From the NCBI GenBank assembly GCA_030611815.1, contig JAUWPC010000001.1:1-58538 (forward strand): a stretch of DNA of 58,538 nt. Direction: 5' to 3'. The first letter of the stretch is position 1, and the number at the start of each line of letters is the position of its first letter. This DNA comes from Desulfobacteraceae bacterium (GTDB taxonomy: Bacteria > Desulfobacterota > DSM-4660 > Desulfatiglandales > Desulfatiglandaceae). Shown here piece by piece: positions 52,201 through 58,538 of the stretch. Made by a program: the position numbers and the translations under genes. Below the pieces are notes generated by a model. That model was not told the origin of the DNA. It worked only from the letters and a program-made list of their open reading frames with translations, and made no database searches.

Positions 52201-52950
52201 ATGAATCAAGACGTCCTGAGAAGTCTATTGGAACGCCTCAGCAGAGGCGAGATAACAGTCGAAGACTCTCTTGAAAGGCTCAAAAGCCTTCCCTTTGAGG
52301 ATTTGGGGTTTGCCTGCATTGATCACCACCGAGCCCTTAGAAAGGGGCTTTCAGAGGTCATTTTCGGCGAAGGGAAAGAGGTCCAGGGAATTATAGGGAT
52401 AATGGAACAGATGCTTGCTCAGGAAGAAAACGTCCTGGTGACCCGTCTCTCCCGGGAAAAGTCAAAAGAGATCCAGGACCGTTTTCCTGAAAGCACCTAT
52501 TATGAAAAGGGAAGGATGCTGACAGTGATCAGGCGGCCCGTAGAGATTTCGGGCAGGGGGACAATCCTGATCATGACGGCAGGGACGTCAGACATCCCGG
52601 TTGGCGAAGAGGCCGCTGTTGTAGCAAGGTTTATGGGGAATGAAGTGGATACGATCTATGATGTGGGGGTAGCCGGCCTTCACAGGCTCCTTGGACACTG
52701 GGAAAAGATCACTGGGGCCGCTGTTATTGTGGTGGCGGCCGGAATGGAAGGGGCCCTGCCGAGCGTGGTAGGCGGCCTGGTTGACAAACCCGTCATTGCG
52801 GTCCCGACAAGCATAGGCTACGGGGCAAGTTTTCAGGGCATTGCCGCCTTGTTAGGGATGCTAAATTCCTGTGCCGCAGGGGTTACTGTAGTAAATATCG
52901 ATAACGGTTTTGGGGCAGGGTATGCCGCAGGTGTGATAAATAGGGCGTGA
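52201..52950 (+). CDS. larB: Nickel-pincer cofactor biosynthesis protein LarB
   Basis: 249 residues. LarB carboxylates the pyridinium ring of nicotinic acid adenine dinucleotide (and releases AMP) in the synthesis of the NPN cofactor of lactate racemase-type enzymes. The N-terminal half begins with LLERLSRGEITVEDSLERL; FEDLGFACIDHHRALRKG is the LarB hallmark; the C-terminal AIR carboxylase-like domain has MTAGTSDIPVGEEAA, YDVGVAGLHRLLG, VVAAGMEGALPSVVGGL and AVPTSIGYGASFQG. No larA, larC or larE lies in the window, so the rest of the pathway must be elsewhere. Confidence 0.94.
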   Translation: MNQDVLRSLLERLSRGEITVEDSLERLKSLPFEDLGFACIDHHRALRKGLSEVIFGEGKEVQGIIGIMEQMLAQEENVLVTRLSREKSKEIQDRFPESTYYEKGRMLTVIRRPVEISGRGTILIMTAGTSDIPVGEEAAVVARFMGNEVDTIYDVGVAGLHRLLGHWEKITGAAVIVVAAGMEGALPSVVGGLVDKPVIAVPTSIGYGASFQGIAALLGMLNSCAAGVTVVNIDNGFGAGYAAGVINRA

Positions 52951-53101
52951 TTGGATTGTTGATTGTTGCTTGGCGATTGGCGATTGTTGGAGCGCAGCGG
53001 AAATCCCGGTTCATCGGGGGGATGATTGGACGTTTTGGTAATCTGCGTAATCTGCGGATGGAATTGCGGAACCTTCCATCACAAGTATCCAGTATCCAGA
53101 A

Positions 53102-54460
53102 TCACCCAGACCTGTATCTCTCACGGATTTGGGAGACTAAGCCCTTCAACCGTGGAAGCTCCCTTTTTTTGGATTCATCCCAGCAGGGCAAGAGGGTGTT
53201 GTTATGAAACAGAGGCTCCGATGCAAGGTCATATTTGGAGCAGGTCAGGGCCTTTTTCCACATAGGGGTGTGGGGAATGGGGGAATATTCTGATAAATAA
53301 GGAATGGCCCCATTGGCTCCTACAAAATTGATGGTTTCTATTACCGAATCTACCGTTTGTCCCGGTAACCCGATCAGGATGTAAGCCCCGATCTGTCTGG
53401 TGTCAAAACCGGCCTTGAGCAGGTTATAGATAGCACGCTCGAAATCACCTTTGGAGAGCTTGTTATCCAGATCCCGATGGAGCGAGATATCAGAGGTCTC
53501 TAAACCGAGACGAATCGTTTGAAAACCGGTCCTATGCATGAGCCTCGCGATCTCTCCTGTGATCTCTCTCACATGGAGGGCGTTGGGCGTGTGAAATCTG
53601 AGATTCAGGTCGAGACGTGTAAGGCCTTCCAGAAAAAACCCCACATGGTTTTCAGGTGCCACTAAGAGCGCATCGTCATAAAAGGCAAAGTCCTGAACTG
53701 CAAACTCCTTGTGCCAAAAAACGATCTCTTCTAAGACCTCATCCGGTTCTCTCCTGATCAGATTTGGCTGTAAAAAATGACTGGCACAGTACTGACATCT
53801 GTACGGGCACCCTAATGATGTCATAACGCAGACGTACTCAATCCGTGTCAACAGATCAAATGCAGGATATGTTAGCCGGCCGACATCAGGGCGGGTTGCC
53901 GGGACATGGATGCCATTTTCATCCAAGGCGGCTAAAAGGGATGCGGCACCGTGGCCGGAAACCACGCTGTCTGCCCCCGAACTCATGAGGGCATGGTCAC
54001 GGCAAAGCCTTGCATAGATCCCCCCGAGAATGACGGGAACCCCGGGATGGACCCTTTTAGCTAAGCTAACGGCCTTTCTAACGCCCGGGTACCAGTAGGT
54101 CATGAGAGAGGTTATCAGAATCGCAGATGGTTTCCTGATCTTTCTCAGCTCTTGTTCAAATACTTCGGGTAAAAGCCCGTAGCGACTGTAAGGCCTCGGA
54201 ATATCCTGTAACGGGGAGGGCTTTGGGACTACCTCCCTCCAGAATTTGCCGGTTCCATACAGGCGCCTCTTAGGAGGTGTCAGGGAACTGTTCCCTGGCA
54301 TGTTAGGATGGTGTACGTCTAAGCAGTCTATAAGATATATATCAAACCCACTCTCCCTGAGCCAACCTGCAAGATATAGAAGGCCGAGCGGCTTGGACCA
54401 GAAGTCATAGGCCGCAAAGTCGTAAATCCAGGGATTGATTAAAATGAGTGTGGGTTTCAT
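53102..54460 (-). CDS. B12-binding domain radical SAM protein
   Basis: 452 residues. N-terminal cobalamin-binding-like domain with LILINPWIYDFAAYDFWSKPLG (here LILINPWIYDFAAYDFW), LLYLAGWLRESG and ILGGIYARLCRDHAL; radical SAM cluster MTSLGCPYRCQYCASHF (C-x3-C-x2-C) near residues 215-225; barrel strands FAFYDDALLV, RLGLETSD, GAYILIGLPGQT. Likely substrate unknown; such enzymes modify lipids, peptides or RNA. It is convergent with larB. The ATG lies about 30 bases from the divergent DUF2059 gene start, so the two share a short promoter region. Confidence 0.9.
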   Translation of the reverse strand: MKPTLILINPWIYDFAAYDFWSKPLGLLYLAGWLRESGFDIYLIDCLDVHHPNMPGNSSLTPPKRRLYGTGKFWREVVPKPSPLQDIPRPYSRYGLLPEVFEQELRKIRKPSAILITSLMTYWYPGVRKAVSLAKRVHPGVPVILGGIYARLCRDHALMSSGADSVVSGHGAASLLAALDENGIHVPATRPDVGRLTYPAFDLLTRIEYVCVMTSLGCPYRCQYCASHFLQPNLIRREPDEVLEEIVFWHKEFAVQDFAFYDDALLVAPENHVGFFLEGLTRLDLNLRFHTPNALHVREITGEIARLMHRTGFQTIRLGLETSDISLHRDLDNKLSKGDFERAIYNLLKAGFDTRQIGAYILIGLPGQTVDSVIETINFVGANGAIPYLSEYSPIPHTPMWKKALTCSKYDLASEPLFHNNTLLPCWDESKKRELPRLKGLVSQIRERYRSG

Positions 54461-54494
54461 AGCTCAAAATTTTCCATCGGAGGGCTGCATTTCA

Positions 54495-55049
54495 ATGAAG
54501 ATCTATTTTGACGGTTTCAAAAGGATTCTTTGTTCGCTGGTCTTTGCTCTGCTTATAGTTAATCTGGCAGAAGCCGGAGTAAAAACTATAAATCCTGAAA
54601 AGAGGGTAGATATCAGGAAGTTAATTGAACTAACCGGATTGGAAGAGGTTGTTATTCTGTCCGCTGACAGCGTAGTTGACAGAATCTTTCCTATCCTGAA
54701 GAAGGCGATTGCAAGAGACAACCCGGCAGTTACTGATGCTGTTCTTGCGATCATGAAAAGGACGACCCTATCATTGGTGAAGAGACAGATCTCATCCCCT
54801 GGAGGTCTGGTGGACAGGGTGATTCCCATATATGACAGGCATTATACACATAACGAAATACGAGCGCTTATCAAATTCTACGAAAGCCCCCTGGGGAAGA
54901 AAATGGCCTCCATCAGACCTGAGATAACAAAGGAAGGGATAGTTGTCGCCGAACAGTGGGTTAGATATCTCGAGCCCTTGTTGATTCAGGCAATAGAAAA
55001 GAGCCTTGAAAAAGAGGGATATGTCGTTATCAAAAAGGAACCTAAATAG
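54495..55049 (+). CDS. DUF2059 domain exported protein
   Basis: 184 residues. Signal peptide with hydrophobic core LCSLVFALLIVNLAEA, then a helical domain with IRKLIELTGLEEV and the family-typical IYDRHYTHNEIRALIKFYESPLGKKMAS (here YTHNEIRALIKFYESPLG). Periplasmic protein of unknown function. The ATG at 54495 follows GGAGGG by about 11 bases; an earlier ATG at 54435 would hide the signal. The stop TAG is the first triplet of a TAGTGCCC repeat word. Confidence 0.88.
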   Translation: MKIYFDGFKRILCSLVFALLIVNLAEAGVKTINPEKRVDIRKLIELTGLEEVVILSADSVVDRIFPILKKAIARDNPAVTDAVLAIMKRTTLSLVKRQISSPGGLVDRVIPIYDRHYTHNEIRALIKFYESPLGKKMASIRPEITKEGIVVAEQWVRYLEPLLIQAIEKSLEKEGYVVIKKEPK

Positions 55050-55096
55050 TGCCCAAACGAAACAACTTCCCTATTAAACCCTGAACCCGTGAACGG
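55047..55096. repeat. TAGTGCC word joined to a family B repeat
   Basis: TAGTGCCCAAACGAAACAAC and CTTCCCTATT match 40686-40712, directly followed by the family B words AACCCTGAACCC and GTGAACGGTTAA. The first triplet is the stop of the DUF2059 gene and the end abuts the stop of the acetoacetyl-CoA synthetase gene. Confidence 0.68.
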
Positions 55097-57052
55097 TTAA
55101 TCCTCCTGAAGTTCTTTCAAATTCTCATAGAAGTCGAGGGATTCAGGATTGCCCAAGGCATCTTTGTTCAGGACGGGCTGACCCTCAATGACTTTTTTTA
55201 CAGCCAATTCGACCTTTTTCATATTTAGTGTATAGGGCACTGCAGGGGTTTCAATAATCTTGGCCGGTACATGCCGCGGTGAGGCGTTGTTTCTCAGGAT
55301 CGTCTTGATCTTCTTTTTCAGGTCGTCAGTCAAATCATATCCTTCAGCCATCTTGACAAAAAGGATAACCCGGACATCATTTTTCCAGTCTTGCCCAACA
55401 ACGATACTATCCTCAATCTCCTCCATACCTTCTACAAGCCGGTATATTTCGGCGGTTCCGATCCTCACTCCTCCGGGATTCAGCGTGGCATCCGACCTTC
55501 CGTAGATGACAACGCCCCCGTGATCATTGATCTCTATAAAGTCCCCGTGTCGCCATATGTTGGGATACACATCAAAATAGGCGGCATGGTATTTTTCCCC
55601 TTTGGGGTCATCCCAGAAATAGATCGGCATGGCTGGAGAGGGCGCGGTACAGACCAGTTCCCCCTGCTGATTGATGACCGCTTTCCCGTTTTCGTCAAAG
55701 GCTTCCACCTTCATGGCCAGGTCCCTGCACTGGAGTTCACCGGCATAGACCGGGCCCATGGGATTGCCCCCGGCAAAACATCCGTTGATGTCTGATCCGC
55801 CGGAGATGGAAGCTAACTGGAGATCCTCCTTAACCTCTTTATAAATATATTCAAATCCTTCAACAGAAAGGGGAGACCCCGTTGACATAACGGCCTTTAA
55901 AGGGGTGAGATCATACTCCTTGCCGGGTTTGACACCTGCGTTCTGGAGGGCCGCAATATACCCGGCGCTGGTCCCGAAGATAGTTATCTTTTCGTCCTGG
56001 GCCATTTTCCAGAGGGCCCCCGGGTTCGGATGAAAGGGGTTGCCGTCAAATAGAACCAGTGTTGCACCCACACTCAAAGAACTCGTCAACCAGTTCCACA
56101 TCATCCACCCGCACGTGGTGAAGTAAAAGATGGTGTCCTCCCGCTTCAGATCGGCATGCAACATAAGCTCTTTCATGTGGTGCACTAAAATACCGCCAGC
56201 GCTCTGTACCATGCACTTGGGAAGGCCTGTGGTGCCAGAGGTGAACATAATATAGAGGGGATGATCAGCGGGGAGCTGCTCAAATTCAATCTCAGAGAGT
56301 GAATCTGTGGATTTGAATTGCCTGTAATCAACGGCATTGGGCAATGGGCTGAGATCGGGATTTTTACCTGTGTAAGGAATTACTACAACTTTCTCAATGG
56401 AGGGTATCTCCTTCAAGATATCGGAGACTCTCGCGAGGGAATCAAAGCTCTTCCCTTTGAAAAAATAGCCGTTGGCCGTAAACAGTACCTTAGGTTTGAT
56501 CTGACCGAAACGATCCAGCACACCCTTAATTCCGAAATCAGGGGAGCAGGAAGACCAGGTCGCCCCGAGACTCGTGGCAGCTAACATGGCGATTATCGTC
56601 TCTGGCATGTTGGGCATAAAACCCGCCACCCTGTCTCCGGCCTGAACTCCGGTCTCTTTCAGGGATTTGGCAACATGTGCCACTTCATCATATAGCTCCG
56701 AATATGTTATCTTGGTTGAATCCTGTGACTCCCCTTTAAAGATAATGGCAACTTGGTCGTCCCGGTAACGAAGAAGGTTTTCTGCAAAATTGAGACGTGC
56801 CCCCGGAAACCAACTGGCTCCCGGCATTTTGGTCACGTCATCAACAACCTGCGCGTAGGGTTTCGAGGCCTTTATTTCGGCAAATTTCCACATGGATGCC
56901 CAGAAATCGGGGATATTTTCAATGGACCACTGGTAGAGCGGGCCATATTCATCAAAATCTTTATTGTATTTCTCATTAATGAACGTCATGAATCGATACA
57001 TGTTGGTACTTTTAATTCTCTCTTCCGACGGCTGCCATAACAGTTTAGCCAT
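55097..57052 (-). CDS. Acetoacetate-CoA ligase (acetoacetyl-CoA synthetase)
   Basis: 651 residues, the usual length. ATP-dependent activation of acetoacetate (or similar 3-oxo acids) to the CoA ester. LLWQPSEERIKSTNMYRF at the start, PGARLNFAENLL, the AMP motif YIMFTSGTTGLPKCMVQ, TTCGWMMWNWLTSSL, GGSDINGCFAGGNP, and RSDATLNPGGVRIGTAEIY (here DATLNPGGVRIGTAEIY) are characteristic of the acetoacetyl-CoA synthetase group rather than acetyl-CoA synthetase. GGAGG precedes the ATG. Role: feeding of ketone bodies or 3-oxo acids into thiolysis, fitting the beta-oxidation genes in the window. Confidence 0.93.
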   Translation of the reverse strand: MAKLLWQPSEERIKSTNMYRFMTFINEKYNKDFDEYGPLYQWSIENIPDFWASMWKFAEIKASKPYAQVVDDVTKMPGASWFPGARLNFAENLLRYRDDQVAIIFKGESQDSTKITYSELYDEVAHVAKSLKETGVQAGDRVAGFMPNMPETIIAMLAATSLGATWSSCSPDFGIKGVLDRFGQIKPKVLFTANGYFFKGKSFDSLARVSDILKEIPSIEKVVVIPYTGKNPDLSPLPNAVDYRQFKSTDSLSEIEFEQLPADHPLYIMFTSGTTGLPKCMVQSAGGILVHHMKELMLHADLKREDTIFYFTTCGWMMWNWLTSSLSVGATLVLFDGNPFHPNPGALWKMAQDEKITIFGTSAGYIAALQNAGVKPGKEYDLTPLKAVMSTGSPLSVEGFEYIYKEVKEDLQLASISGGSDINGCFAGGNPMGPVYAGELQCRDLAMKVEAFDENGKAVINQQGELVCTAPSPAMPIYFWDDPKGEKYHAAYFDVYPNIWRHGDFIEINDHGGVVIYGRSDATLNPGGVRIGTAEIYRLVEGMEEIEDSIVVGQDWKNDVRVILFVKMAEGYDLTDDLKKKIKTILRNNASPRHVPAKIIETPAVPYTLNMKKVELAVKKVIEGQPVLNKDALGNPESLDFYENLKELQED

Positions 57053-57189
57053 TTTTACCTCCTCCAGTGAAGTGGGGTTTCAGTATATGGGTTAACGAGC
57101 GGTATAGTTCTTGATCATGCCGGACATCATCTTCAATCCCGCTTCAGCTTTTTAAACTTTAGTCACTTTAGTTCACTTAGATCTAATTT

Positions 57190-58068
57190 CTATTCCTCGC
57201 CGTTGAGCGCCTTAAGGGCAAGAAACAGCGCCTGGGTCCCTGATCGGCCATGTCCCTGCGCTTGGACCGCTATGTACAGTTGCTGGACCAGGGCGAGTCC
57301 CGGAAGAGATAGGCCGACGGCGGCGGATTCTTCCAATGCGATCTTCATGTCTTTGATAAAATGCTCCACAAAGAAACCGGGGCCGAAATCTCCCTTGACA
57401 ACGCGTGGTCCTAAGATGTTTATGGCCCACGAACTGGCCGCGCCCTTACCGACAATGTCGATGACCTGTTGCATATCAAGCCCCTGTTTCGCCGCATAGA
57501 GGAGGCACTCACATGCCCCTATCATGTTTCCGGCAACAAGGATCTGATTGGCTACCTTGGTGTGCTGACCGGCGCCGGGTCCGCCCATGTACGAGATGGT
57601 TGGCCCCATGAGTTGAAAAAGGGGAAATACTTTATCGAAAATCTCTTTTTTCCCGCCGACCATAATAGCGAGTTTAGCATCTCTTGCGCCGACATCGCCG
57701 CCGGAAACAGGCGCATCAAGGGATTCGATACCTTTTTTCGCGGATTCCTCGAACAGGGTCTTGGCCAGACTGGGCTGACTCGTTGTCATATCGACCACAA
57801 CGCTGCAGGCGGGTTTTCCACTCAGGATACCCTTCTCTCCCAAGTAGACCTCCCGGACATCCGAGGGAAGCCCGACGATAGTGAAGACGATGTCGGCGTT
57901 TGCCACCACCTCTGCCGGTGAATCATACCAGCGAGCGCCCTTCTCGATCAGATTTTCCGCCTTCTTCTTGGTACGGCTGAACACCGAGAGATCATGACCG
58001 GCCTTCTGAAGATGCCCTGCCATAGAGGCGCCCATGACGCCAGTGCCAATCCATCCGATATCCATCAT
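57190..58068 (-). CDS. NAD(P)-dependent beta-hydroxyacid dehydrogenase (3-hydroxyisobutyrate dehydrogenase family)
   Basis: 292 residues. N-terminal nucleotide motif IGWIGTGVMGASMAGHL (GxGxMG), DMTTSQPSLAK, substrate motif DAPVSGGDVGARDAKLAIMV (here DAPVSGGDVGARDAKL), and the catalytic Lys in GQHTKVANQI. The family includes 3-hydroxyisobutyrate and tartronate semialdehyde reductases; the exact substrate is open, but valine-type catabolism would fit the neighbours. AAGGAG precedes the start; the first two codons are both ATG. It lies upstream of the acetoacetyl-CoA synthetase gene on the same strand with 137 bases between, containing CACTTTAGTTCACTTAG words. Confidence 0.9.
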   Translation of the reverse strand: MMDIGWIGTGVMGASMAGHLQKAGHDLSVFSRTKKKAENLIEKGARWYDSPAEVVANADIVFTIVGLPSDVREVYLGEKGILSGKPACSVVVDMTTSQPSLAKTLFEESAKKGIESLDAPVSGGDVGARDAKLAIMVGGKKEIFDKVFPLFQLMGPTISYMGGPGAGQHTKVANQILVAGNMIGACECLLYAAKQGLDMQQVIDIVGKGAASSWAINILGPRVVKGDFGPGFFVEHFIKDMKIALEESAAVGLSLPGLALVQQLYIAVQAQGHGRSGTQALFLALKALNGEE

Positions 58069-58278
58069 CTTAAACTCCTTTATGAAAAACTTGGCCTTTC
58101 TTTCAGACAGTGCGCCTCATGGACCGGAGGCTGGTTCAGTCCCGCCTGAGGGATCAGGCCCTCTGGGCCAGAATTTATATTTTAAAGAGGGGGCGGAGCC
58201 GATTAAAAGAAAACCCTCTGTTAGGAGAGGTCCCAGGATGCAAACCATATGTCTATGGCGATTCTTACCCTTTTGATG

Positions 58279-58354
58279 TGGTGGGCGGTGGGGGATTTGA
58301 ACCCCCGACTTCCACCGTGTGAGGATGGCACTCACAGGCTACCCTCTTTCACCC
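58279..58354 (-). pseudogene. tRNA-Val (CAC) 3' fragment, likely attachment site
   Basis: From the anticodon arm to the 3' end the minus strand is normal: stem CCATC/GGTGG with loop CTCACAC (anticodon CAC), T-arm GGGGGTTCAAATCCCCC, acceptor strand ACCGCCC, discriminator A and CCA. The 5' part does not fold: the expected GGGCGGT and a D-arm with GG are missing (GGGTGAA is found instead). This is the pattern left by an element integrated into a tRNA gene. Confidence 0.72.
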
Positions 58355-58365
58355 TATCATTTCAG

Positions 58366-58538
58366 CTATTTATCTCCCCCCATTTTTTCAGTTGTAGAGG
58401 TTTTGTAGAGAGTTTCCCTCCCATACGCCCCCTCCATTTCTTTTACTAGCATCTTGGCGTAATGCTCAGTCATTTTGATAGTGGTGTGACCCAGGATTTT
58501 AGAGGTCTGCCATATGTCATACCCTTTACGCAATAACC
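58366..58538 (-). CDS. Tyrosine recombinase/integrase, C-terminal fragment
   Basis: The reading frame enters from the right edge and ends at TAG 58368-58366, giving 57 residues: LLRKGYDIWQTSKILGHTT, then KMTEHYAKML. LGHTTIKMTEHYA is the C-terminal box of phage-type integrases, and the Tyr in EHYAKML would be the catalytic nucleophile. The gene ends 11 bases from the tRNA-Val fragment, the usual place of an integrase next to its attachment site. The remaining part and the element itself lie beyond the window. Confidence 0.85.
   Translation of the reverse strand, partial: LLRKGYDIWQTSKILGHTTIKMTEHYAKMLVKEMEGAYGRETLYKTSTTEKMGGDK

Noticed and set aside
58279..58354. Complete tRNA-Val gene
   Set aside because: The 5' acceptor strand (GGGTGAA) and D-arm do not pair or match the tRNA consensus; only the 3' half is canonical.

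Overview
The window looks like one chromosomal stretch (or one metagenome-assembled contig) of a Gram-negative anaerobe, most probably a deltaproteobacterium (Desulfobacterota). Evidence: a complete lipid A/Kdo/heptose gene set, an NtrY-type kinase, ETF and acyl-CoA genes, several acyl-CoA ligases beside amino-acid-type ABC importers, B12-type radical SAM enzymes, larB, and a DNA-repair gene whose catalytic cysteine codon is an in-frame TGA followed by a SECIS-like hairpin, which implies selenocysteine use. Taxonomy is inferred from gene content and style only.

Layout. 1-1310: edge of an insertion sequence and a cyclase remnant. 1310-8721: orphan PAS/GAF histidine kinase, acyl-CoA dehydrogenase, YhcC-type radical SAM protein, the apparent selenoprotein O6-alkylguanine-DNA alkyltransferase, three small conserved genes and a CAT-anticodon tRNA. 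8839-28136: fatty/organic acid block: etfBA under a FadR-like TetR regulator with its own palindromic operator; a partial ABC importer (LivG, LivH, LivM) with an acyl-CoA ligase inside the operon; a 1569-residue protein of unknown function; a second acyl-CoA ligase with a complete LivKHMGF importer. 29068-36886: minus-strand envelope run ntrY-like, waaA, lpxK, waaF, gmhB, waaC, Trm112-like. 37085-43843: DUF4390 protein, lpxC, mltA, glyS/glyQ. 44236-55049: accessory and housekeeping mix: a B12-radical SAM/hydrolase fusion, a toxin-antitoxin pair, a nitrilase-type amidohydrolase, a double CDP-alcohol phosphatidyltransferase, pcm, flavodoxin, larB, another radical SAM enzyme and a DUF2059 protein. 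55097-58068: acetoacetyl-CoA synthetase and a hydroxyisobutyrate-type dehydrogenase. 58279-58538: the 3' part of a tRNA-Val gene and the C-terminus of a tyrosine integrase, so an integrated element begins at the right edge.

How it fits together. Importers plus CoA ligases, acyl-CoA dehydrogenase, ETF, acetoacetyl-CoA synthetase and the 3-hydroxyacid-type dehydrogenase suggest a beta-oxidation or branched-chain/aromatic acid lifestyle controlled by acyl-CoA through the TetR regulator. The LPS genes are overlapping or nearly overlapping and probably form one transcript.

The most noteworthy items are the TGA-containing alkyltransferase at 6485-7009; several families of dispersed intergenic repeats that fold into hairpins (one with arms that differ between copies but stay self-complementary); a repeat-like insertion kept in frame inside waaA; and unusual fusion or orphan proteins at 17184-21893, 44236-46725 and 48908-50209. 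No CRISPR array, rRNA or replication origin was seen.
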